Assembly: GCA_022266195.1 (NCBI GenBank)
Contig: WHVY01000006.1
Coordinates: forward strand, 2,356,001 to 2,420,000
DNA from: Tetranychus cinnabarinus
Taxonomy: Eukaryota; Arthropoda; Arachnida; Trombidiformes; Tetranychidae
DNA: 64,000 bases
Reading direction: 5' to 3'
Numbering within the stretch: the stretch's first letter is position 1; every line of letters starts with the position of its first letter. The notes under the pieces were generated by a model. That model saw nothing but the letters and a program-made list of their open reading frames with translations, was not told the origin of the DNA and ran no database searches. This document shows, piece after piece, positions 23,401 to 38,400 of this stretch. A program made the translations under genes and the position numbers.

Positions 23401-26400
23401 TATTAGCGACTAATTTTGGATTAACTGAGGTTAATGTAATCCAGGGATTAAAAGGTGATTTACAATTGAATGTTGATTCAGTAACAAGCAATTAAAGATG
23501 AAACAAAAAAGCGAGAAAATATTTCATTGTTTCAAATAGCAATTCAACTGGATTCACTATTTGTGAATTATTGCTTGGTTGATGAATAGAGATGAATAGA
23601 GATGAAGATTAAGATTATGTTGACTAAGGATAAGGAAAAAGGATGAAGATAAGAAGATGAAAAGATGAAAGTAACTTGAATAGAAGCAGAAGTTGACTCA
23701 GAAAATCCGGTGATCTTCAGCAAATCTATTCATTCTAATCTTGTATCGATTGATTTTCCGATTTAAAGGTAAAACAAAAGCTTATTTCTTGTTGACTCCA
23801 AAACTGGAGCAATCATGAAATCGCAAGAATCTTGAACAATCTCATTGAAACTGTACAATCCAATTGTCATGTTAATCAATCTTGAGAAAATGATGAAAAT
23901 GAATCGCAAATTTAAGCCCAATTTTGTCATTAAAAATCAATTTTCTGTCCTTTAAACTTGAACCAAATTAAGCTTTCAAAAAGTGTTCACTTTTTACACC
24001 AAGAGCATCATAAGTATGGCTTTCAATGTAAACAGAATTGATTATCATGTAACTTGAAAAATGAATGTTGGATAAAAAGTTGAAACAGAAAATTGATGAA
24101 TTATTGATGATTTGAAGAAACATTGATAATTCAAAATTGATACTAAAACAGAGAAATTATGTTAACATGATGGAAATGATCAGTTTAACTTCATGACAAA
24201 ATTGTTGGAAACATTTCAAGAAACTTCATTTGAGTCAAAAGTAAAACAATCTTGAAGGTGATAATCAATGATAATTGACCAAACAGTTGAAAATATTGAA
24301 TATTGAATCTTCCCAGGGAATCCAGTGAATAACTGATTAACTGAGGAAACCAGTTGGAAATAATCAACAGAATTTTTTGTATTCTTTTGTTTCTTTTCTC
24401 AGGTAAAAACCATGTTCAATGTTACGCCATGTTTTGTATCAGTTTAAGGACACAAATAGGTGAGTTCATTGAACCAGGTTTAATCCATTAACCAGACTAT
24501 TCCATTGGGATAAAGTTAACCAACTTATCATCTGAATGTTCATCCTTTTTTCACCAACATCCAAAATCTCATGTTGAAATCGTTTTCTGTCCTCACTGAT
24601 GGTAAAAATTATCTCAAATGTTCAACTGGGTTTCATGTTACGATTCAGACGATATCTTCATCTTCATCAGAAACAATGAGACATTTAAAGGTTGTTATCC
24701 AACTATTTAACAACTGAACAGAGTAAATGTATATTTCAATGAAACTATTCAATCTCATAATCCTTCAATGTTATTCCCATGTTAACCACATTCACCTTGT
24801 TACATAAAAAGCTACTGTTTTTGATGAATTTACCTCGTGATTTATCATCACCATCAACAACCTGAATTATGAGAGTTGCTATCAAAGTTACAATGTAACA
24901 GGGACTTCAAGAGTTCCTGAAAGCAATTCAATTAACTATTCATTTTCCTAACTCGAACTGTTCATTTCAGTTTATCAAAAATTAATATTTAAATTGATTT
25001 CGTTGCAAGATTCATTTGACTTGAGCTGATGTCAACAATTAACAGCAATTATTTGCAGTTGAAACTTGATTTGACAGAAAAGTGAAATAAATTGTTTTCA
25101 TAATTTTGTTTTCAATCTTTTTTTTTTCTTGTCTTTTCAAATTATTTAAAACATGTTAACTTTTGAATTGAGCTAATTGTTGTTTCTTGTTAATTTGATT
25201 GGTTGGACATTTCATCCATTTAATGCTGGCAACAATCAATCATATTGAGTATAATAGAGTTGTCAGATAATGATTAAAGGAAAGGTTAAAGGGTAAGAAT
25301 AATGACGATTTAACTAGCGTTAATTCAACTAAATTGTCATTGTCATGATAATAATACACTGACAAAGAAATATGAAAAGATAATCATTTAATGAATTGTG
25401 AAAATAATGAAAATCCAAAGTATAAAAATGGTGAATGTATATTTTTATTTATTATCATCATTCTGGATGACAGGGAACAAAAAAGAGCAATAATATTAGT
25501 TATTATTAATATCTTTCAAGTAAAGTTATTGAATTATCATGTGAAACTCAAAATGGTGACTGATGATGATTAAGATTGAAAGTAAAAGAAACAATTGAAT
25601 CAATCAAATGACAATAATAGCTATGGTTTTCAACTGTCTCCATTTAATCCAAACATACAAGTCAAGACATGAACATTTTCCGCAAACGAGCGGACCTTAA
25701 ACTGAAATCGCGAAAAATCGTCACAGCTTAACCAGAATTCAGGTGACTGAGAAATTCACGTTTAAACAGGGTTGGTGGAAAAATGCGAATCCATATTTCT
25801 AAACACTGAATTTGAAGGAACTTTTTGTTGGTTTAGTTTCTTCAGACGCTCGAAATAGCCAAATATTTCTGATTCGAACTCTCAACTCAAACAAAAATTT
25901 TCACGTTTGCTTAAAGCCTTTTTTCATCCCAAAATGAATATTATCAAAGTGAAAAAAGCTAAAGATTTGAATGTCTGGATTTCTTATTCTAATGAAAGTT
26001 CTTTCATTAATAATTCGGGTCTTTTCGATGTCGATTGATTGAATTTTGTTTGGTGGAAAAACATTAATTTTTCGTCAAAATGGTGACTACACGAAAGGAG
26101 TTCTAAGAATATTAAAAGAAATTCTATGACCAAATGATAGGCCTGATTGACTGAGCCACAAAATGGGTTGAGCTTTCTAGGAATTCAGGTTCCTGATAAA
26201 ATCATTTCTAACTGGGTGGAGGAACAAAAACAGAATCCGTATTCTAAAGCATTGTAAAAGCAATTATTTTTTTAGTCTGATGATGTTGTTCATTGTTCAT
26301 GCTAGTGCAAGAAATCTGAACTTTCGAGTGGCGACCTGATAGACTTTTAACTTTCTAACTGATGAAAAAAAAGACATTTTAGGCTGAATGCCATTTCCAT

Positions 26401-29400
26401 CATTTTCATGATCATTAACATCAATGATAAAAGTTGTTCCATCTTATTTCACCAATTCAGACGAGATTAAATCAACTATAAAAGCTACTAAATGGACACA
26501 GAAACTGTTGAGATAACAAAACGTAAACTGAACCAAGTCGACATTCTGGTGATGCTGATTCAACGACTGTTAATATCAAGCTTTAAAGTCTTTTCAATTG
26601 TGAACATCAAAGTCAGATGAATAACCTTCAATATATCGTCGATTCAGCAGCGATTCCATGGATTAATCATTATTTTCTCAGAGCGAAATGTTACCAATAA
26701 TTTTGTAACATAAGTTTCGTTTTAAAACAGATCTCGACATTTTGAAGATTAAAAGAAATTGTGTTTTGAAATGAAATTTCAACTTGAAACACACAAAAAT
26801 CGCACATTCAACTCAGAAATATTGTAAACTGAAAGCGATTTCCAGATTAATCATTGACAATTTTCTCAGAATGAAATTATACCAAAATTGGGTTTGAATT
26901 TTTGAAGAAAGTCTTGAGCTTTGAAGATTAAAGGTTAATTTTGTCTTGTGATTTCAATCTTTACTGGACTTACCTTTTTGTTTATTTGAATCTTCAATAT
27001 CAGCAGCGCCTAACAGCGCTAAAATAATACCAGCTTGAGAGTTGATACCAACTGCTGTTACAATCATTCGTCCACTTCCCTCCATAACATGGGTTCCTAA
27101 TGAAACAAATGATAACCAAAAAGATGAACTATATTAGAGGTGGGTTTCAAGTCTATTTATAATCAAAGGGTGGATTCAGTTTGCTCCACTAACACACCCA
27201 ATGAAAAGCTAAATTTAGTGTTTAGTAAATCAGCAAAAAGGCAAAATTGATAGAGATTTATGAAAAAGACATTTGTTTCATTTGAAAATCAATGATATCA
27301 ACAAACTCGAAATTATTGATCAAGTTGTTGCTGTTGAATATTCAGAGTTAAATCTTTTGATTAAAATTGTCATTTGAATAAATCTAATTAAAAGTGAAAC
27401 ATTCATTATTCAAAACAACTTGAACAAGTCTAGGAAGGACCAGAAAACATCTTTAGGGTTGGATGAAAAAAATCATTGAAACAGTAAAACAATTTTACCT
27501 GATAAAAGTAAAGGGTCGACTTCAGGTGCTTTACGTACATGATCCGATTCACCGGTTAACGAACTTTCATCAATCTTTAAATCATTGCTGGCAATTAAAA
27601 CTCCATCAGCTGGAAGCAAATCACCATATTTAACTTGACAAATATCACCAACAACAATTTCATTAACCAGTATTTGAATTACTTCACCGCCTCTGACAAC
27701 AGCAAATTTATGCTCTTGTTCAATGCGCTCTTGTAAACCTGTAACAATTGAAAATATGGAAATGCAATTAAGATATTGAATGGAGAGAAATTAAGATTTT
27801 CAATTAAATCAAGAGTCAAGTCTTAAAAGGTTCTCAATCTTAATTAACCGGGAACTTAATGTAATTGGTCACCAAATTAATTATGAAACTGGTGTTTGAT
27901 GTGAGTTGAAAGGTTTAATGAAGGTTTAATGAAAATTTGATCAACCGTTAATTCATGAGTTATCATTTTTCATGAGCTTTTTAATATTGATTTTAATGCG
28001 AAAGGTTCATTAAAATCAAATTATAATTTGGGTTTGAATGGGAAAAGATATCTTTAGACGATTTAATCAAAGCAATTTATTAAACATTAAATTGATGGTT
28101 GAAATTGCATCTTCAAAAGACAAAAGTGATGTTTTGATGTAAACGTTTATTTCAATCGTTAGTTCCAATGGTTACATTGATTATTGCTATTATTAACATG
28201 AATAGGAATATGAAAATTCATTGATTTTGCCTTTTAAGCTCATTTTTATGGTCAATCCATAATGAGCTTGACCAAGGTTAAGAGTAAAATGATAGTAAAT
28301 ACCAAATAAACGGGCGAATTGTGATTAAAGAATTTTGTTGAATGATTTATTGATCAAAAATATATCAAAGTAACCATAGGAACATCTTCAATTGTTGATC
28401 ATAAAGGGTTAAACAAATAGTTACATTTCATGGGAAAATAACAATTTAAATTGATCAAGTGTTGGCATAAACAGTTGAGATTGTGGTTGAATCAATGATC
28501 AAGATATTTCTGAATAAATTATTCATTTCGAGTATCGTCATTTTGACCAAATTGATTGCATTAAAAGGAATCGACAAATTGATCAGAATTAGGTAGAGAA
28601 TTTCTTTCATTTGGTGAAAAGAAATTCTGATGAAAATTGTTAATGGAAAGCAAAATTTATCTAAACTCAAGTCACGGAAATTGAGGAAGAAAAAAAAATC
28701 AATTTTGTAACCCAAAAAAATCCAAAATAATGGATAAAAATAAGAGATGAAATAATGAAATGTTGGTAACTTTAAAGTTATTACATTTAAATTGAGATCA
28801 ATAAACAATTTAATGGATTGACATTTGAAACAAAAGGTACAATTCAAGTGACAATTTAAAGCCAATTGAAAAGTTAATTAAAGATTAAAATAGTTAATCA
28901 AAAGTAAATAGTTAATTGAATGAAAATATTATTTCAACATTTTAATTGAACCTTTGTTTAAAAGCAATTTGAAAACAAATGGAAACCATTGACCCAACAT
29001 TGACTAAATGTTATGTCATAAGGCCACAGACTGGGAATGAAAACTCCCAGGACAAGAGATGAAAGGTTAGAGTTGAGCATTTGAATCAATTGAATCAGTT
29101 GGAATTGAATAATTGACAAAGTTCTGATAATGAATTGCAATTTTATGTGAAAAAAGGTTGAGCACGAAACATTTAATGAGTTATCCACTTTTTTGTTTAA
29201 AACAAAATCACCTCAAGGCTTAATGTTATGGCAATAACAATAGTTATCATCAAGATAATATTAATTGAAGTTTCGGTTGAAACATGAATAAGTTTGGGTT
29301 TTGAACAGATGAACATGTTATAAGGAAAAGAAAAAGTTTTAAGAGTTTTTATCAATATTTTTCTTCTTGTTATTTTCACTTATTTTTTTTGTTCGCTGTG

Positions 29401-32400
29401 TTCATACTCTGAATGAGAGTTTAGATAATGGTTGTGAAACCATGTTTCATGCTGAGAAGATGGGAAAGAATAGTTTTTATACCATGAATAACACCAAAAC
29501 ATTATATAAATATGAAAAGTCAAGTTCAGTAAGATGATGTTGATGATTATGATGATGTAAAAGGGAACACAAAAAGAGTGGAGAAAATGTTGAATATCCA
29601 AAGTTTTGACTTATGATAACAAAAAGCTCAACTTTGTTTGGATCATCATTCCAAGGAATATTATTTCCGGTTCGGAAATTCACATTTTCATTTCTCCATC
29701 TTGTTATCAGCAAAGTTCAACTCGAAACACGGTTCATCATTAGACTTCATCTTGATTCCATTATTAACATAATAGGTGATAACAATGGCAATTGGTTGAT
29801 AGCAATCAAAGTTGGACAAGTTCATGAATCAAAATAATCTCATTTATCAATCTTGAAATTGATTGGAAATTTTCATTTCTCCAAATTTCAGCAAGGTTTG
29901 AGTTTTCCAATTTGATTTTTGTTTACATGAGGGTTCGAAATTAACCTGAAACTAAATATAATTTTGTGAGAAAAGAAAGGTTCCAAAAATTTAACTTTTT
30001 GTTTGATCTAAACCCATATTTATCATGTGAAGGGCAAGTTATTCAAGTGAAAATTGTGAGTAAAATGAACAATTAGGAAGATGAAATAGAATGAGAAAAA
30101 TTTCCATGCAAAAAGAATCAGTGGAAAAGATATGAATTTAATGAAATAACATGATGAAAATATAAATAAATTTCATGAGGTAACATGAAAAATGTGAAGA
30201 AAAGAATGCAACTCGACTGGAAAAAAAATCAATCGTTGAGTAAACTTGGTGTAACAAAGGTGTAAAGTTGAATATAAATAATGTAAATATGAAAAAGAAT
30301 TTGAAATGGCGATTAAAATTTAGAGAGTTTCCATGCTTTTTGATAATCTGGAGATAAAATTTTGACGAGTTTTTACCTCAATAAAGTTCAAGCCTTTTGT
30401 CAACTCGAGTGGGAAAAGCATCTAATATTATTCAAAGTAAACTGAATGAATAAGATATTAGATAACAAAGAAAAAGTAATAACAAGTGAAAGTTAACTGA
30501 TGAAATTCATGGAATTGCGATAATCTGCAAGAGAATCGTCTCGAGGCTTATTTCATCGTTTTACCAACTATTTGCCCACAATAATTGATCCCAAAACTGA
30601 AATACTTTAATAGAGCTTTTGTTGCTCTTTAATATTTGATAATTGGGAATGACAAACTCCCAGGACAGCAAAAGGTTATAAGATTGTTTCATGATATCAT
30701 TTCACTTTGTTGTAAGAGGAAAATGTTTCAAACTCTTATCCAATCAAATGGACAAAGCAATTGAAGTAACAAGTTTATTGTAAAAGTTGAATAACTCTGA
30801 TTCTTTTCCTGATCTTCAATGAATAAACCATTCAATGTTCAATATTCTTGTATAGTTTTAGTTTCCTTTTTTTGTATCCATTTGGTTGACACAGTAAAGT
30901 GGAAACATTTTCAATCGGAAATGGTTTACTTGAGATTTTGCTTTCAAATTTCATCAAACAGACAGTTTGGGAAACTTGAGAAGAATCGGATTTGAATGGA
31001 TAATCAGATGAAATAGCTTCACTTGATATTCAAGAATCCATTTGAAACATTTTAACCAAATCGCGAAAATCGTCAAACGGTTTGATATTAAAATTTAAGT
31101 CAATATTTCAAATTGAAAATTAATGCTTTCCATCAATGACAATGCAATGCTTTTATTGTTTAACCTTTTTTTGATCAACTCTATTGATTGATCAATTCTG
31201 CATTATTTTGTCTCTTTTTGTTCAATATCATCAAGTTTCACTGAACAGATGAAAATGGAAAATTGGATAACATGAAACTGAAAGAACCAGAAGAATAATT
31301 CATTATTTTTCATGAAATGGTAGCAGAAATGGAAGCAAAAAATTGGACAGAAAATTTTGTTTGAAAGAAATGATTTTTGTGTAAAAAAAGGTTCAAATCA
31401 CATTTAAATGACACTTGAGATGAAACTTTGGCTCAATATTGTTATAACAATTTAATCTCATTTTTCATGTTTAACCGATTAATTTTCACTTGATCAATGT
31501 TTTTATTGGCGAAAAGGTTTCATGAGAAAACATTAAATTGCTGAACGATAAAAATAAAGTGAAATTTGGGCAAAAGTGCAACATTAGAAATACAAAATTT
31601 AGTTTCTTATAAAGCGATTCAATTGGATCAAGAGAGACCATGAACTGATTAAAATTCAACTCACTTACAATCAAGTGAACCATTAATAACGTAAAAACAA
31701 TTGCTAATCCTTGAAATGATTGAAAAACATTTATCACCATTTTCATGTTGAACCATAATTATTATAATGTATTTATACTTGAGAGGACATTGTACTTGGA
31801 ACCATTTAAATGGTAAATTTAGTTTGAATATATTTGAAAGTTATTTACTTTAAACTGCAATTTAATTTACTATCATTTGTTAAATTGTCAAATGTTAACA
31901 CTGACTTGATTGTCACATTGTTAGCAAATTAACTTTGCATGATTGAAAAACAAAAGCTGTATTTTGATGAGAGACTGAAAACAATTTCAATAATTGTCAT
32001 TCTGTTAACTATTGAATTGCATTTTGATTGACTTATTAAATGTAATCATTCTGACAATCAACTTTCAATATTCATTAAACATTTCGCCAAACAATCAACA
32101 TTTTTCATAATACAAAAAACTGACAAAGATTAAACCTATTTTTTTGTCTTTCTATGTAAACTCATTAACATAACAATTTGAAACAATTGAAGCATGATTA
32201 ATGTAAGCTGAATTAGATTTTTGAAATTGCAATTTCAACACACAAAAGGATAATGGAACAGATTTTCTCATTAAAATGTTTTTCAAATCATTAGACTGGT
32301 GAAACAAATTATTATTAATATCAACATTTAAATTAATCAACTGTTAAACAGCACTCTTGGTCCACTAGGATCATGTCTAAACTGACTTCAACTCTCAATG

Positions 32401-35400
32401 GAAGACAAAATTATATCTTCGACAAGACTCATGGTAATTCAGAATGACGTCTAAACTGGCTTCGCCAATCCATTTCAATGGTGAACAATTTTGCGATTTC
32501 AAACATATTGCCCTTGTCGATGTTCAAGCATAAAATTAGATCAAATCACTCAAGTCCCAACCCAAGTCCCTGTGACTGTTAAAAATGGAGACAAATGCAA
32601 ACTGAAACATGGTAAGAAATAAAACGGAATTCAAATCGACGCTTGAGCCATGGAGAATGATCCTGAAATGAAAAAGCCGATTGCCAAAGCGAGTCAAGAT
32701 GTTAACTTGCCGAGGAGCATTTTAGCAACTTGCGAAAGTAAGATAATGTACAAAAAAACGACGCAAGCAGTTCGGATGATTAGAGAACTATAAAAATAAC
32801 TTTCAAATTGTACCCTCGTCGATGATTAAATAATATATCGATATTGTAACTCTTATATTTTGTTGAAGTTTATACGCGTCTCGTGCACGAAAAGTCTTGT
32901 ATTGAAGGAATGTATTCTTGATTTGATAACAAAAATTGATGAATTTGCTGGCACATTTGAAGTGAAAATGCTGCTTTTAATGAGATTTTACCCCAAAATT
33001 TGAACCCAAAAACTGTTCAATGTTTACTGTTTAATGTTGGGTTGAAAGAAGCTATTAAATTGAGTTGTGATAAAATTATAGTAAATAAAAAGTCTAGTAA
33101 AAAAGGTAATAATATTTAAACATATTATCACATGGAATCCATTTAATGATAACTGGGAGTGAAAAAGTGCAAAAAATACGTTAAATGGTTAAAGTGAATT
33201 GAAATAAAGATGATAATGATGAAAACTGCAATTTTGACAGAACAATTTGAAATACAAAAATCGATATTTTAATCGTAAACTTTATCATTACAATCTTTTT
33301 CTAGTTCAACAGATTATGATGGATAACTTAACGAATCAAGACTTATTAGTAGTGTTCATGTTAGTACGTCATTGGCTGAAAATGGATTAACTTTTCATCC
33401 AAATTATCATCTAAATCACATTTAAATGGACAATTTTCACTAGCAAAATGTTGGTTTCACCAGTAAAGATACAACAAAATTGAAAACATATGAATCATTT
33501 GGCTGATCATTTCAAATGGAAGCAAATTTAAATTTGAAAATGGATTTAAAAGTTGATATTTTTTCATTTCTATAACAAGAAGAAACATCAATTTCATTGA
33601 CAATATGAAAAGATAAATCTTTCAAATTCAAAATCCCATTATTCCATGAAAATCACAAATGAATGTTTCAAACTCCATTCTTTAACCGATTCTTACAATT
33701 CACCATTTGGTGAATAATTTCACCAACTAAAAGCTCTGATTTCATGGATCATTCAAGTAAAATCAAAACTCAAACTCAAATCGAGATCAGAATTTTTTTC
33801 AAACAGAACTTCTAATTTGATAAAGTTGTTGATGATTTTTGAGTTTAAAACAAAATATATAAATTCTTGCTCTGATTGAAGGTGCAACAGTCTTTGAGAT
33901 TGTAAATAATCTCTGAGTTGATCATCAATTGCGGAACTCATCATGAGATTACACCAGAATTGACTTCCTATGTAATTGAATAATATAATGCTTGAAACAA
34001 TAATCTGAATGATAATTTATAACAAGTTGACATTTGACAAGTTACACAGCAACAGAAAAGGGAAACCCAAATGAGAGGAAAAAAGCAGATGAAATGAAGT
34101 GAAAAAGGTTCCTTTTTTCAGGGTAAAAGATTAATTGATTTAATAATATAATAATAATCAAATTAAAAAGGCTCATTGGGTTATCAAGTTGAACTACAGC
34201 GTAAAACAAATGTTATCTAATTGTTGATAATAACGGTAATCTAATTAAAGCTTTTGCTTCAGGCACAACTCGAGTCAAGATTATAACATTTGTTTCAATA
34301 TAATCATCAAGTCGAGAAACAAGTTATTAAATATTATCGAAACAAGTTGAATGCAAGATTGATCAATTATCGAGAAATGAAATTCAGTTGTGATATCGTT
34401 TTTTAGATGAAATGTTTCATCTGTTTCACCGAATTCATTGTTTCTGTCTGACTTCATTGAAAAGTATATAAATAATAATAGATTTATTTAATGAAACCTT
34501 ATTAAGGTAAACAATGGGACTTATCGACAAGGTTATTTAATATTGAATCAAAGGATTCAAAAGGTTAAATGTCTTACATGGGAACATTGATATTGATAAT
34601 ATTTTCATGGATCAACATTCAGTGAAAATTTTGGTTAATAATGAAAATCTATTCAGTCATTTCTTTCAAAGGAATCATCATTTTGTCATCAATGATATTC
34701 ATTTGTCAGTGAATTTCATTTCAATATTTTTTTTCGGTCAAATATTGTCAATATTTAATTTGGAAATTGCTATTCATGGATTTTGTCTGGAGTTTGATAA
34801 TGAAATGTTGGTTAATAATTTATCATGATGGGAATGTTGATTGAAAATTTATTGTTTTCTTTTCAGGAAACTTCATTTTGAGGTTGGCTTCTGGCTTCTT
34901 TAACTTGAAGATTATTTATTGATTGAAATTGATACATCTTGATTGAGGTTATCAAATTGGATAAAATAACTGACCAAAGAAAATATTATTTTCAAAGTAA
35001 ATTGAACATTAGCATGATGAATGAAAGATTCAACATTTGCGCTCATCTTTTCCCATTTTTCTCTTCTATTAAAAATGATATTTCTGGTGAAAATGAGCAT
35101 TTCCATCATCAGTTGGCGTGCTTTTCCAGAATTATAACTTTCCCTTTTAATCCAAGTAAATGTTATATTGTACTAGGCGTGGTTAAACCAGCAATAAAAT
35201 AGCAATAATAATTCATAAATAGTCTGTTGCTAAATTAAACACAATTTTTGGGTAAAATGAGGCAAAATAATACAAATTTAGTGTTGAAAACAGTCAAATA
35301 TCAAAGACTTCAAAACAAACAATGAAAAATGAATTCAGATAATTTTATATTCAATGTTCGATCGATAAACTAATGTGTTGATCACACTTGTGGTTACATT

Positions 35401-38400
35401 TACAGCTTAAAAGGTTAGCAAAAAATCGGAGGTTTTTCAGTCGATCAATGAATAGCTGATCTTTAATTGTTAACTTAACCCTGACAATAATTAAAGCTAA
35501 ATGTTTAATCAGTTTGATCAGATTTTCGATTGAAATATTTTCCATAATTTTACGAATTTCGATTGATTTTTATTTCTATTTTTAGCAATAGAAAGATATT
35601 TAAATTGTCATTTTTTGTACTAAAAGGGAAAAGACAAACCAGATTTTGCTCGAGACGCAATTTTCTGGTTAAAACAAAACGATCGATTGCTGACTAGATT
35701 CAATTGTAATTGTTTCATTGATTGTTTGACCGTCAAGGAAAATTCAAGTTTAATCATTGATCTAATTTTTTTTACTATTTTCAAACTCATTTGATATTGA
35801 AAATTTAAATTCAGTCTTGAATTGTTGACAGTTACATGGACACTGAATGATACCATCAATAATATGGAGCACAATTATTGGGTTATAATTATTGTTGGGT
35901 GGACCTAATTATATTCAAGAAAAATCTAGTTGATTAAGTTAACCATTTTTCTTGCTCAACTCTTGCAATGTGTAAAATAATTGATAAGTTTAATATTTTT
36001 GGGTAACCTTTGATTGTACAAAGGTAATTTGAATCATGATAATGGTTAATATAATTCAGTTCATGTTGGGTTGGGTTATCATGAGCAAGAAAAACACAGC
36101 AAAATGGGAATGATAAAAAGGGCAAGGTTTCTTTTCCTATCCTAACCACATTCAAGTCACTGGGAGTCACGCAATCATATAAATCAATTTCACCATTAAA
36201 TTTGCTATTAAATTTACTTTCACTATTAACTTTATCATCATAGTCACCATCTTAAACCTTTTTGTTTTGGCCCAAATAAATTTACATAAAAATTCATCCA
36301 AATAAAGCGTCTTATTTGCATTCATTTTCATTTCAAACACAACAATAAAGCCAACAATTACAATTGTTTTCCAGTCAATAAACAAATATTTAAATACATC
36401 AACGAGTCTTGAATGTCGCCAGTCTCAATCAATTTGATGTTGAATAACAAATTAATAAGCATTCATAACAAATTGACCAGCTTTCATGCTTTTAATCAAT
36501 TTGAAGAAAATTTAAAATTCAATTTCGATTTTTAATTTTTCTAAATTGATTGAAATTGGTAAAAAATTTTGAAGTAAAATGTTGAGTTTGAATGGTTAAG
36601 AGCAATTGCGCATAATCTGGTCTTTTTGGGTTAATTTGGTTTTGTATTGCAATCGACAATTTGGTCGATAATCATGAATGAAGATTAAAATTTTGCATTA
36701 ACCAGTTATCAATGAATTGAGGACAATTATAATAGGTGATTGCATGGTTAATTGTGAATATCATCATGGTCATCATTTCCATTAGAAAGATGAACAAGGC
36801 CATGAAAAAGCCACAAATTAATGCAACTTTAGCAATACAGTTGTTAATGATGGAAACATTAATCATAATTAACATCAATGGTTCCTAACTAACAAGGGAA
36901 AACTCTTTCAACCCTAATATAATTACAAGTAACTCAGAGTATCTGTTGGATCATTTAATAAAAAAGAGTTGAAGGAGATTTTCACGAGTTTCATCAGTTT
37001 CATCGGTTTCATTTGATTTCACCCATGCAAAAAAAATTATATCCATTCAGAATATAAAGAGAATTGTTTCAAAAAAAAACGAAAAAATGATAATTTCATT
37101 TTTATCTTGAAATTCATCAGGAAAGCATTTTATCTTTTTTTCCTGATCAACTTCAAAGTGTTTCATGATGGATCAATAAGACTTCCTAAGGGATACAAAT
37201 TGATGCCAAGACTTGAGGCTATGAAGATGAAGAAAAGGATGAAAATGGTGAAAAGAAAAGATGGAAAAATGAAAAGCAAATAATTCAAGTGAAACAATTG
37301 AAGATGGCAAGAAGTTGCTCAAATTACTTTGAATATAATAATGAAACTAAAGGTAAATTTGTGATTCCCTTGAACAATGATTATTGGCTAAATAATGATT
37401 GACAGATTCAGGTTCATTTTACCTTTTACCTTTGATTTAATTTTTTTATTAACTTTTCATCAACTCATCCACAAAACCGACTATCATTATAACTCAGAGA
37501 TTAATGTTTTATCACAACGGAATCATGCTTGGCTGAACTTTACAAATGAATATTAAAAATTATTAAAGTAACGGTAATTAATGTTACATGAGACAAACAA
37601 GACAATTAACTTGAACCCAAATTATGGCAATTAGTGGTGAAGCAATTTTAATCACATTTACAAAGGTTAAAGATTTTTGGTTTTAAACTATTTTTGGGTT
37701 ATTGGGTTGCGTTGGATCAGCTGAAAGTTGGGTTTTGATTGTAAACCATTTTGACAAATTGGTTGGTTTCTTGTGTTATTTATCTTTCAAATTATTCATC
37801 TTGAATATCTGTGAATAATCTGTGTGTGTGTTCAAGTGTTCATGGTGATGATAATGATCAGAGATGGTGAAAAGGTGAAGATGAGCGTCAAAACATGATG
37901 ATGACTCTGGATGAGCAAGATAACTCAACACATTTATTCCTGACATTAATGTTACATATTTATGATATTGTTGATTGTGTCAGACTATTTACAATTTACA
38001 TTAAAGTATATTAGTAAAGAGTCATTTAATGTTAATCTATTAAATGGAAAGGTCAACATTAAAGTTGAAAGTGAATAATGACTTGAAAAGGTTGATTGAT
38101 AAGATGTTAATGTTTAATAATCGAGAGATGATGAACAACCAAAGGGATAATCATTTCTAAATTTGCCAGTATAATTGTTGACATGAATAGTTATTAATTA
38201 AGCCTGGAAAGTTATCATCAAAATTTGACCAGAACTTTGTTGACTAAAAGGTTAACAGGGTAATCAATGAAACTTGAATGAATAAACTAAAAGCAAATGT
38301 CAAATGTAAACTTGAAGAGCAATCTTTAAATGGCTTTTCATGAAAAATAATCAACATTCACAATAAATCAACAAAATCTCTGCTCTTAGTAATTTTCCAA

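Noticed and set aside
28455..28865. 136-residue minus-strand frame in PMCA intron 3
   Set aside because: Composition is what AT-rich DNA gives by chance (Phe, Ile, Leu, Asn). No domain, and it is inside the intron.
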